This document shows positions 1 through 11,900 of a DNA stretch of 64,000 nucleotides, piece by piece. Position 1 is the stretch's first letter. Each line of letters opens with the position of its first letter. The DNA is from Sinotaia quadrata (taxonomy: Eukaryota > Mollusca > Gastropoda > Architaenioglossa > Viviparidae): contig CM054184.1 in assembly GCA_028829895.1 (NCBI GenBank), positions 25,809,201-25,873,200 of the forward strand, given 5' to 3'. Position numbers and translations under genes: made by a program. A model generated the notes under the pieces. That model was not told where the DNA came from and made no database searches. It saw only the letters and a program-made list of their open reading frames with translations.

Positions 1-356
1 ACATTAAATCAGTACAGCTATGGTGAAAACTACATATATTTAATATGTCTCTTATTCCTATATCTTTTATCTATCCACACTTTCCAAATATCATAGAGTA
101 TGATGCAAATTTATTATAAAAATGATATACACTTAATTCCCCCCCCCCACACCCCTATGATGAGTTTTAACTTAGATACGAGCAATGCAGAGATGGTGCT
201 TGATTAGTTTGTACAGTACAAACAAATAAACAAAATATAAACTAGACCATGCCCTTTATTCCTGCCACTGACAATTTGTAAATAAATAAAAATATGGCTG
301 TTAAAATTAAAACAGTGATAACAAATGCAGATGTGGATCAGTCATTACTGAAATAT

Positions 357-417
<61 letters not shown>

Positions 418-1089
418 CCTTTATTTAATGGAACTTGCTTTAGTGAACTTAATGGACAAAATCTATTAGATCCACGTTTTTGTCCAAATTTCAGCCAATA
501 ATGGACTGTTATGCATCGTCTTGCATCAAAAGGAACTGACCAGTCATTGTATTACAGAAGAGTATTATTTCATACAGTATTGATTTTAGAATCATCTACA
601 TATGATGTTACGCAATTTTTGCCTCCCCCCCCCATGTCACAAGAACCTGAACCCCCACTATGTGACTTCACAAATCTCTTCCCCCCCCCCCAATTTAAAA
701 AAAAATAATACTGAAAAGTAAATGTAAGAAACAACAATATTTATTGTAAATTAGTGTTTAATTAATTAGGTTTTTAAAAAGTTAAAAGTTCATTATTTTA
801 AAAAAAATTAGTTTTAAATAAAAAATAAAATATATAAATTAAACACTTCAATTTTTATTAATATTAGAGTTTCCACAAAAATGCTATGGGCTTAAAATGT
901 GAAGTATTTCTAAATGAATTACTTCCTTTATATTTATCATTATCCCAAGGCAAAACAATGGAAGATGTTCCTCCACAAGATATCTCTGTGTTTCTAGATT
1001 TAACATCATTTATTGGAAGGGATATATTCTCTCCTAATCAAGCTTCCCCTTTCAATCCAATCTACACTTTCTTCCTTCAACTAATTCAC
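1..1089. other. Intergenic, AT-rich with C tracts and a GA microsatellite
   Basis: No coding exon recognised. C homopolymers occur near 139, 627 and 680, and a long GA repeat lies at 361-415. Short open frames here lack codon structure or family motifs. Confidence 0.6.
361..415. repeat. (GA)n microsatellite
   Basis: About 27 uninterrupted AG dinucleotides. Confidence 0.97.
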
Positions 1090-2320
1090 TAATATAACCA
1101 TAATTTGTATTGCCTTCTAGCAGTGACTCTCATAGGTCCGATGTGCTTCGCTGGTACTACTATTTGTTTGTGAAAGACATAGTGACTGCGCAGCATGACT
1201 AGTAAGATGCAGTGGCATACGTTGCAAATTTTTTCATTTAAGCACAGACTGAAGGTTGTAGGAATTGTCTGAAATGTGTTTGTTGACTGATGTAGAATGG
1301 TGTTTTCCATTTTGAGACTGTGAGTTGCAGATAAGGATGAAAATGTGTGCAAAGCTCCATTTGTTGCTTATTCTGGAACTTTAAGTCCTTCACATGTCTA
1401 GACAGGTGAAGGAAAGGAAAAGGAACAAATCTATCTTTTATCAAACTTTTGAACAGTAGATGTTGTCACACTTAACAATCTGAAGCAAATATTGAGTTGA
1501 GCAGACATGGGTGTCACATAAGTGTTGATCTCAGCACAATTTATCCTGTTCCATGAGCTTTGAATTTAATGGATCCATATACTCAGCAATTGTCTAGTCA
1601 AATGTAACTATATTTCAGCCAATGCTTTTTCAGCAAATTAGAAGTTTTTCTTCTCTAGCTCAATTGTCTTACCTCGTTCATCTAAATGGCTGCCATAGTT
1701 GTCATGATGTACTCAATATCCTGCCCGGTGATGCCATTTTCCATTCCACTCTATTAAAAGCACTTGTCCCAGACCATTTGTTGCAATGAAGACAGTCAAG
1801 ATCATGTTTCAAGAAATGGTGGATAGCAACTTTAATGACTTTCTGATACTGTGAGTTTTCATCTGGCCCACCATCAACAGTAAACAAAGTCAAATCTAGG
1901 GCTGATATTGGGATTTAATTTTTTCAAATCCCTTGCTTTCTGCTTTGATCAGCAATCTTCCTCTTTGGTTTCTTTTTCAGTAAGTTTTGCTCATTTGGAA
2001 GTAGTTCTTGTTTCTGTCAATTATAAAACCCAACAAGGTCATAATTTAGTACATGTGGCACTTCAAATGTAATTGAACGGTAGCATTTCCCAGAATAGCC
2101 AAACAGCTTGATAAAGGCAATGTTTCACAAATAATGTAATTGAACAGTAGCATTTTGTGGTAATAGAATAGCCAACAGCTTGATAAAGGCAATGTTTCAG
2201 AAATAATGACATTCTTGACATTAGGGTTATTCACTGGACTGTAAATTATCATTAAGTAGAAATGTTTTTGGAAACTGATGGTGCTTGTTTTGGCCAAAAG
2301 AAGTGGTTCTTATTTTCTGT
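1090..2320 (-). pseudogene. Decayed ORF of a dispersed repeat-associated protein family
   Basis: On the minus strand, recognisable fragments appear in changing frames with stops. They are LFTVDGGPDENSQYQKVIKV (about 1890-1830), SAFNRVEWKMA (about 1760-1730), a stretch reading YGSHLDERGKTIELEKKNF (about 1700-1640), and a C-terminal zinc-finger-like piece CNVCHCIL...H...HK (about 1230-1160). I recall intact proteins with the order VDGGPDENP, SAFNRVERKMAPL, HYGSHLDE as a high-copy family in mollusc and cnidarian genomes, but cannot name its mobile-element class. The reading frame is broken many times, so this is a relic. The copy may extend further right. Confidence 0.5.
2068..2213. repeat. Imperfect tandem duplication, two units of about 70-75 bp
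   Basis: The segment from AATTGAACGGTAGCATTT to AGGCAATGTTTCACAAATAA recurs immediately with about ten changes and a short insertion. It lies inside the decayed minus-strand ORF region. Confidence 0.8.
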
Positions 2321-5300
2321 AACAGAGATTGCCTTGAGCTCTTGCAACATATGGTCAACCTTTTCAGCCAAATCTGAGTCATTCAGATTCTTGATACTAT
2401 TCCACTTTATAATAAGTTCAATCTTGGCACATATTTTTGTTTCTTTGTAGAATATGCCAACACATAAGGATTAAATAAAGACTGATACAATTTATTTCTA
2501 TGCTATTGCTATGGGCTGCCCCCAAAATCATGAAAATTAATGCTGGATCACTTACGTTGTATGGTTTCAACAGCCAAAATGTTCAATCTTTAAAGTTTTT
2601 CTCTTCCCTCATCTTTTTTAGACTGCATTTTATAAATGTCATCAAGCTTCAAAGACTTTGTATTAAGTACACTAAACTTAGTGCCTCTCTCAATCCTAGT
2701 TTTAAACCACACCAGGGTGTACTCCATTGAAACAGAATATGGCATACACATAAATCTCACAATTACCCTCTCTCTCCTTTGGTTCTCAAACCTGCGAAAA
2801 ATGTTATTATTTCTACCCATACAGGATAATAAAATACATCAACATCAAAATAAAATCACAGCAAATTCAACTTTATCTCAAACTTATCTATTATAACCAA
2901 AATGCCTTTCTATTTTATCACAAGAAATGTGTAGTATAACAAAATATTTCAAAGTCCAAACTTCCTTCTTGCTCTTTAATTATCAACAGTAGTTGAAGCG
3001 TTGTTCCACCACAATTTGGAATATGTAGGATATCACTGTGTATTTATTTAAGCTAAATTGGTGAATGGAAGAATGTGGGCATGCTAATGAATTTTAATGG
3101 AAGCTTGATTTCTAAAAATAGGAATTGGTATTCTGAGACTTTTACAAGTCACCAATGCTGGATGCTAACATCTTATCTTGACTTTCAAAGGAATCGCTCT
3201 ACTGTCAAACAGTCCAGTGATTTATATCTCTTGCAGGCCACTCATCTGTGGGAACAGGCCAGTATGGTCAATGGTGGTCTTAAAATATTGTTAAGTTAGT
3301 CTTTACCAATAATAAAGATGGTGAATCGGAAACTATGTAATTCTATACATGCATGGGCAAATTTGCTGTCACAAATATTTTAATATAAGCCATTCAGGAG
3401 AGTTTTTTTCATTGCAGATAAAAATGGACTTAGGATGAAGGTCACAACATCTTTTTAGTTCTGACATTAGTTTTGAAAGATGTGTCCACACCCATATTTA
3501 CTGTGTGACATTTCTTCAAACCCCCTTCACCCATTGTCACACTTCATCGTACAATTTTGATGTACCCCCCCCCCAAATAAAAATGACATTATATGTGAAC
3601 AACTTCTTTAAATTGTAATTAATAAGCTTTATTTTTTTCTGTATTGTAACTGGTGAGATGTGAAAATAACTGTCTATAATGACACGAATGTTGTGAAACT
3701 AATGACACTAAAAACTCTTGAAAAGAATTAAAGTCATGTGGTAAAATTAAAAAAGTACAGCTCTCCCACTTATATACTTTTTAAGCTGAATATCATTAAT
3801 ATTATATATAACAAAAAAGAAAGATATGTGAGCTTGAGGTTAGTCAGGTTCAAAACACCCATATCTGGTGCAAATTCAGATAACTACAAAATCTCTTTTC
3901 AGTTTACAAAACCCCAAAGAGAAGGAGCCAGACTAAATTCTCAGAATGTGCATTTATTAGATGTTTATTATCTTGCACATTATAAGGTGTGGGATATGTA
4001 CTTCAAAGTACAGAATACATCTTGTTTTATGGATTCATACTAAAATTTAGACAAAATAATTTTTATAATAAAATGTCAAAATATACAGGATTAAGAATAA
4101 AGAACACATTTCAAGAAATGCAATAAAGAGAATCAAAAGGACAAATATTTTCATTAAAATTGCTTTTATCATTTATAATGTGATGAAAATTAACAAATGT
4201 ATTGAAATGAATGTTGCAATTATCTGTAGGTGGTCCTAAACTGCAAGGTCACTGAACTGGTGTCCTAACTGTAAACCACCATCACAATTTTGTTGTTACA
4301 AAGCAATATTAAACTAACAACTTTTAACATTCAAAATTTATATTGCAATAAAATAATCTGCCCAAATGCTTGTTATCTTGCAAGACATTCATTCTTCCAA
4401 AATGTATGTGTTAGCAGTGATTTTTCAATATGGATTGATCAAATGGCATATTTGGGTCTATGAAGTGCTATCAAATAAATTATCAGAAATAAAAGAATAC
4501 ATTATTATTGTACCCTTACAGCTATAAATCACAGTAAAGGCCCCAATGGTCCAAACTTTGAAATCCATTGCATGATTTTCAGAGGTTGTAAATGAATATT
4601 TTCCAGAAAAATTCAAAAAAGATCCCAAACCATTACCCTTATCCATCAACATGCGACTGGTTCTTCATCACTTCTCTAATCACCAGCTTTTACCAATTCT
4701 TCCAATCATCATTTGAGATAAAAGTCCCTTATACACACGCACGCACACAAACACACACACATAATCCAATCAAAAATAATTCAAAGTGGCCTTGATCCAT
4801 GTGAAATCCCTTTCTAGAAGCAGGATAAAGTTAACTATGCATCTTTATTAATTCTTATTCACCCTCCCAATGATACAAGCTCACACTGTCTTCAGTTGAA
4901 AGAGCGGTATACTACATCTGAATGGAAACTAATGCAACATTTTAATGGGATAAGTCTGATTGATGACTACTGAGATTCTGATTGTGAGATTTTTGTTATC
5001 AGAATACAGCCACTAAATCTATAGAACCTTAATTATAATCAAAATCATGTTTTAATTTTAGTATCTCTACCTTAAATGTGCATTCCTGTCACATACAATC
5101 TAAAACATACACAAATTTAATTAAAAAAAACACAATAAAAAATCTCTAATTCTAAATTTTAATTGTAAATATTTATCAAAATACAGAACATATATTGTGT
5201 TTGATGTCCAAATATATACAAGATTTAACTGATGCAACACTTAATGCTGTATCCTTTACAGCTACTCAAAGTTCCCCAAGAATATCTGATATAACGAGTG

Positions 5301-7432
5301 ATTATGAGATTTATGTCGACATATCAGAATAGATGACACTTCTTGTCCCTTATTTATTTCTATAATATATGCACCCTTTTCAAAAACACATAAAGCACAA
5401 TCTCATTATATCGAAGTTCAAAGGACCATCATCTGAAATATTTAAGAGTTTGATATATCCAACTATTTATTACAAGAGAAATTATCAATCCACCTATCCT
5501 TTATTGAAAATAGATCACATACAATGTAACTAGAAATATAATTTAATTATCATGCATAAAAATTATTTAATAATAACAGATGAAAACAAAAATTTAAATA
5601 AAAGAAACACATATTTCAGATATGACTTTGATGGATTGCTGGATATGGTTATAACTTGATTTTACAAAAAGGAAAAGTTGTAAAATGTTATGAGTCACAG
5701 TTCTACATAGTGTATGAATATGCCCTACCCCCATTTTCAGCCAAGTAGTAGTGCAATGATTTATCATTTACAGATTTCAAATTATTTTCTCTTTGAGTTT
5801 GTAAAATTGTTGTACATAGGTACTTTAGTGAATCTGAGAATGGAAAAATGCATGCAACTATGAACACTGTTAGAAACATACTAAAATATTTCATATATTT
5901 ATGAGACATCAGAGGGGCTGAGGCTACAATAATTCACTAAAACAGAAACTCTAATCTATGAAAAGAACAAAAATTATATTTCAGTAGTAGTGAATATCTG
6001 GACTAAGGAATAATGTTCAATAAAAGTGGATATATAAGTTCAATATAATGAGATTGCAGAGCAAGTTAAAATAAGAGCAAAAAAATATAAATGTTTTATT
6101 ATTTTTCATAAAATACACAAACGCAAAGTACACAAGATTTAAAACAAAATGCTACCCCATGCAATACCCCCCCCCTCCCCCAATAAAGCAGTATTGACAA
6201 GTGACAAGATATTATGATAAATCTTCCGTATAATAAATATTATTATAAAATCTTCTGCACAATAAAACTATTGCACACAACAATGCTTCATGGTGAAAAA
6301 CTCCTGACAAAGGACATTTCTAAAACTATGGAATGTTAACGATTTAGACCACCACTCTATCAATACTTGTCCATTCATTAGACACCAAACACAACAAAGT
6401 ACATCTTATATTTCAATAAATATATACAATTAAAAACTGTAGCATTTTTCTAGAAAGATCAGAATATTTTGAACCATTCTAACATGAATAACCACATTAA
6501 TTATTGTATGTACCAAAAAGACTGCAAGATGGCAGTCAAATTATGATCAAACCACTACCTTTAGCCATTCCACTGGGATGTCCAACCCCAGCCCACCTAT
6601 TCACAGGTTTGGTACCAAACAGTCAGTTTTACGTGTTATGTAGTCCCATGGCTTAAAACTGCAAAATCTCTAAATCCTGTATGTTTTATTTGCCCATAGA
6701 TGAAACATAGATTTCCAATGAAACTGATACTACTGCTTATGAGGCCTGCAAGCTGTTGATTTTTTATTTTGGTCCCTTACATAAAAAGGTTTGTTTTAAT
6801 TGGTATGCTAGACCTTGTGTACTTGTTTGTATGTGTGTGTATATCATGCCAGTGGTGACCTAAAATCTCAATACACATTACATTCATATGCCAAAATGGC
6901 TGAGAAAAGTGAAAGATCAGTGATCCAGTATTTTCATTTGACGTGAAAACAAATAAGTAGTCTCTTACACTCATACAAGTATGCAAATGACCAGAAATAT
7001 GTCAAAATTTATACAATAAAAATATAAACAAAGACAAGTACATGTAATAGGAAACAAATGTAATCTATGAAAAGATACATATTTTTTTTTTTAGCAAAAT
7101 TAGATTATGAAAGACTTGAAAAACAGCTGAAGATAAAGTAGGGACAAATAACTCTTGCAATCATTTTACATAAAAACAAAATTTTTCATTTAAAGTGCAA
7201 TGTCTTTACAAAAATTTGGTCACAACTAAGGTGTGAAAAATAAATTCACTTTAAAGAAAAGCATATAAAACCTACCTAATTTATTATTCTTTTTTGTAAA
7301 CTAACAAGATGGGGAGCAACAAAAAAAAATTCAAGTCATTCTTAATAGAATTACAAAAAAAATTTAAACTGCAAAGACATCTTGAAAACAAGTTTACATT
7401 TTGTTGAATGCAATGGTTTTTCTGCTTACCAA
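2321..7432. other. 3' flank of the RING-PARP gene, no recognised gene
   Basis: AT-rich DNA with no supported coding sequence. The right end up to the stop at 7433 must include the 3' UTR of the minus-strand gene. C tracts occur near 3567 and 6169 and a short CA-rich tract near 4735-4762. Open frames here are short and lack known motifs. Confidence 0.5.
7280..7285 (-). terminator. Candidate polyadenylation signal of the RING-PARP gene
   Basis: AATAAA on the minus strand, about 150 bases after the stop codon. AT-rich DNA holds many such hexamers further on, so this is only the nearest candidate and the true 3' end may lie further left. Confidence 0.25.
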
Positions 7433-8943
7433 CTATTCAACAAACTTATACTCAATAATGTACTCTGGGTAAGCTTGATTGCTGTCAAATATGACAAAGA
7501 TTTTGGGGTCAAATATATTATCTACACAAGAATCATAACATTTACCAAAAGGTTCATTTTGGTCTAGAGGGGGTGGTCGACGCAAGCCTACACTTCCCCC
7601 AGTACTACGACCAACTAGGACTTTAGATAAGAACATATAGCGTGAACCTGAGCTGTATTTTGCTGATTCAGGGTTTGCATGTGCAAGGAAAGGCATGTTG
7701 CTAGAAGGTGGACGAACCCAAGGTGGTGGAAGAAGATGTACATGAGTTGAATGTGCTGCTGACTGTTGCCCTTGTGTTTGAAGTGGGCTGAGAGGATGGG
7801 GGTGTGGAAGGTGGGATGGTTGAGGAGCAATTGTCAGACTGGTAGACGTAGGTGGCTGACGAGACATCAAAAGAAAATTTTTGGAGTGTGGGCAAGGTAA
7901 AACAGAAGTACTGTTAGGCCCTGACAAAATTCCAGAGGGTGGCCGAGCTACCAGAAAACCTGTGCATGAACATGGCCGGATATTTGCAGACTGTTGTTGT
8001 TGCTGAGGTGGTGGTGGTGGTGGAGGTGGTTGCTGAGACAATCCATTAGAAGATATATATGATCCCATCATTGCAGAAGCTAGCTGGGGTTTGAGACTTC
8101 CACTCCCAGGTAATTGTGATGCTGAGGACGAAGATGTTGGCAAAGTAGTTATTGATGATATCCCCAGCATTTGAACCATTGGAGAAGGCTGGCTGGCCCC
8201 CTGAGATGCTGCTGCAGACTGACTGTTTAATAACATGCTTCTCTGTGTCGATGATGCATGCTGTGACTGAAATGCTGTTTGCTGTGATTGTGGAACTGGC
8301 TGTGCCTGTGGAGTAATTCCATGAAGGGACTGCTGTGATTGTGGAGCTGGCTGTGCTTGTGGATTAATTCGATGAAGGGACTGCTGTGCTGAGCCATGGA
8401 TTCTATTTGGTAGTCCATTCCCCATGTTGGTGGTACTGGAAATAGGTACTGGCATGCCAAGGATACCTGGACTGTTCAATATATTTGAAGTAGTGTGAAC
8501 CGATCCCAGAGGATGTGTATGGCTGGGTTGCGATGTAAGAACCATATGGCGACATCCCCGGGCCACAACCAATTTGGTCATAATTTTACGAAGAAGTTGG
8601 CAATGTGAAGATGTATTTAAACGGTGATGCCCTCTGGTAGCCTGCATGGTATTATCATCTCCTCCATTTAGACCTACATTACCTGGTCCTTGTAACTTGT
8701 GCACCAGTCCACTACTGCCCCCTAACAGGCCCCTTGGCATAAGACTATGGTTTGGTGAGGGGTTGAGAGACGCAAGTGTAACAGAGGCTGGGGCAAGGTG
8801 ACTAGATGAAAAGTTCCTGTTATTCCCTGAGAGATCTCCTCTTGCAGCAGATACAGAACGAAGAACAACAGATGACTGAGCACCATCTGATGTTCTGTCT
8901 GTGTAGTTGTGTGAGTATATACTATCCCGTGCAAAGTAACAAC
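7433..8943 (-). CDS. RING-PARP gene, exon 7: catalytic tyrosine, large Q/S/P insert, C-terminal catalytic strands
   Basis: The terminal exon encodes residues 1002-1504. It opens with GCYFARDSIYSHNYTD, which contains catalytic Y1004. The normal next strand, here MFLSKVLVGR, does not appear until residue 1438. The intervening 400-odd residues are open and low in complexity: Ser-, Gln- and Pro-rich, with two imperfect copies of an about 18-residue Gln/Pro unit (QQSLH...PQAQP) and a polyproline plus polyglutamine run. The end matches the PARP C-terminus: YDSCVD, DPKIFVIFD, NQAYPEYIIEY and stop. I1497 after PEY is the third triad position. Confidence 0.9.
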
Positions 8944-11900
8944 CTGAAATCAGATTAAAAATTCTTGAATTTTAGTCATTAAGAAAAGAATAAATATATA
9001 AGATATAAAAGTTTTTAATAAACAGGCAGCCAAGGTGTCAAAAATTATAGCTATGATGTTAAAATAAATTAGTTTAACAGCATTTTGCAAACCCATAAAG
9101 ATATAAGGCTCATTGCCTGGGCAAATGTACCGCAAAGGGTGGATTCATTTGAAATGTTTTCTTAAAAATAAAGCATTGAAATATCACGTTTATATTTTAT
9201 ACATTTAGAATTGATAGAAGTGAGAGATATATAAGATAGTTGCATGAATAGGTGTTTATTTATTTTGTAATTATTTGTAATACAAATTCGTTTTGAACTG
9301 AAAAATAGCAACTCTTTTAGTGACATGCACACACATTTTCTTTAATTTTCATTGTTATAAATAACTGAACAAACTTACTGTGTCAAGTTTTTTTTTTTTT
9401 AGAAGTGATAATACATTAAAGCAACACTCTATATTCCTTATTTCTGCACATGGTCATTTTTTTTAAAAAAAGAAATATTTTTAAAAGGCACATTTTTTCT
9501 AACACTTAGTTTTCACTAAAATCTGATCCAAACCTTTTATTCTTTTCCAAATATTGATATCTCAATCATAAATGTCATGTGCTTTTAAAATAATTCATGT
9601 ACTCAAAGTATTCATACACTAATGTTTTAGAAATTTATTTGTTATACCTGGAAATATTCAGCTTTAGAAAAACTAATTAGTTTCATTTTAACAAGTTACA
9701 ACAAAATTTAAAAATTTGTAAATATAAAATAATGATGATAATATTGCAAACTACTTCTTACATTTTTCATAGGCATCATATTCCAGAAAGTTAACTCTCA
9801 TGTCATTTTGTCTTGGTGTGATGAGTTTAAGTACCAAATAAGAAAAATAACTTTTGTTTCCATTAAGATCACAGTGCTGCAACAGTACAGGGGGGAAATT
9901 TTTTTGGAATCATCTTTGCTTCAAAACAGCTAAGATTTCTGATAATCTTGATATATTTTGATTACACTGATTAACATTGTAAATAGCTTATATATTTAGG
10001 TACTTATCAATGTGGTTTCATTTGCAAGTTTCACACAGTTGTGTGTATGTTTTAAACCTGAGCTAGTAAGGTTAGAAAAACCTGTGAATTACATTTAAGA
10101 ATATAAACATTGTGATTAGGCTTATTGTATATTAAAAAACATTACATTTAAATAACTTTGTTTATTACTAGGTATTCCAAACATCACTGATTGTGACATT
10201 GTTTAGTCAATTTTTCTACATTTTCAACACTCACGTTCCCTCTGTATATTGAAGCTTTGTAGCACATGAAACAAAAAGTTTGTTTGCTCGGTCTTTCTTT
10301 GCTTTTTGTTTTAATAAATAATTGTGAAAAAGTAATAAGAAGTTATTCAGAAGTTATCAACCGAATGACTTTTTGACCAAGCTGCCATAACTTGTCCAGT
10401 GATAACGATTAACACATACACTCTTTCAACCTATGGGTAGGCATGCGGTAGAGTAATCTAAAAATAACTGTTTTCATGTAGGGAAGAGAACAAGATTCAT
10501 TTCCATAGTAAATAATGCATGGGAATTTCAAAATAAAGTGAAATAAGATTAAACTTATATTTTCTTAAATAATGTTCATGGTGATTCTGATAACATATGT
10601 CCCACAGATCATGAATACATTAACCCCATACCTCATTCAAAAGGGTATGGAAAGATCTTTCATTCAAGCCTACTAATTGTGTACTTTTGACCATTTTTTA
10701 AGAAGAAAACTGCAGATTTCTTGCCGAAGTTCACTTTAAAACTAATTTTTAAAATGTATACAGGAAAAAAACCAGATTGGGAAATAGCGCAATCGATGCA
10801 GCATTTAATTATCTTCATTTTGATACCAAATTTATGTGTGTAGTGTGTTTGTGGGATTTCTGCCGAGGTAAGAAACAAGGTATATCAAAATGCGCATTCT
10901 GTTAAGTCACATAAATCGGCAGGACAAAACTAGACACGGGTGAAAAATTAGTCAACTTTATTCAATCAGTTTAGTTTCCACATACAAACAAGACATACAA
11001 ATTTACAATCATAAGAAAATAGAAACATTAAGCTTGATTTTGAATGTTTGAATTAATTAAACAATGCTTTGGTTGTTGAGAAATCAGTGAATGAAAAGTA
11101 ACGAAAATGTACACTTTTACAAAAGAATAGCGGCTGGCGGGCGACTGTGCCGCTACCTATTATTACTTAATATTGTCTTTGCAGCATAATAACATAGCTA
11201 AGCTTTCAACAGAAACATATGCTTTTTACATATTTCAAACTCCTATAACAATAACATTTTTATAATTTTTATCTTTTCTTATATATTATGTGAGCATTAG
11301 GCTCTGTTGTAGACATTAATATGTAAAATAATTAGATTTAATCCACTTTATTTTTTGCATTTCATCTCACAAAATGGTACACTTGCCCAGAGAATGAGTC
11401 ACAACCTTGCAACTGAAGATGGATGAAAAAGTGTGATAGAAAAACTAAATCTTAAGAGGTTATATTTTTTCTGGACATGCCATGACAAGCACACTATTAA
11501 ATGAATTATTTATTAAGAAGTTATTCTACCAATATTCATTCTATAGAGATAATATATCATACTGAAAGATTTTTATTTTTTTTGGTCAAATTCACTTTAT
11601 TATTACAAAAAGAGAAACAATACTTTTATAATAAATTAATTATAAAATAAATTAAAAACAAATTATTTTGAAGGCATAGTTGGTGTATAATCAATATTAA
11701 TAAAATGTTATAAACTTAAAATTATTAAAAATATATATGTATGTATAAATATACATTCATAAATCAAATAATGAAACAAAAAAAAAAGAAAAGAAATTGT
11801 GATACCCCACCCCAAACACACCCAGAATTTCTCATTGTTGACATTTTTTGATCAAAATGTATTGAGGGATATCAAATTTGAAGGCCTTAATAGTCCAAAT

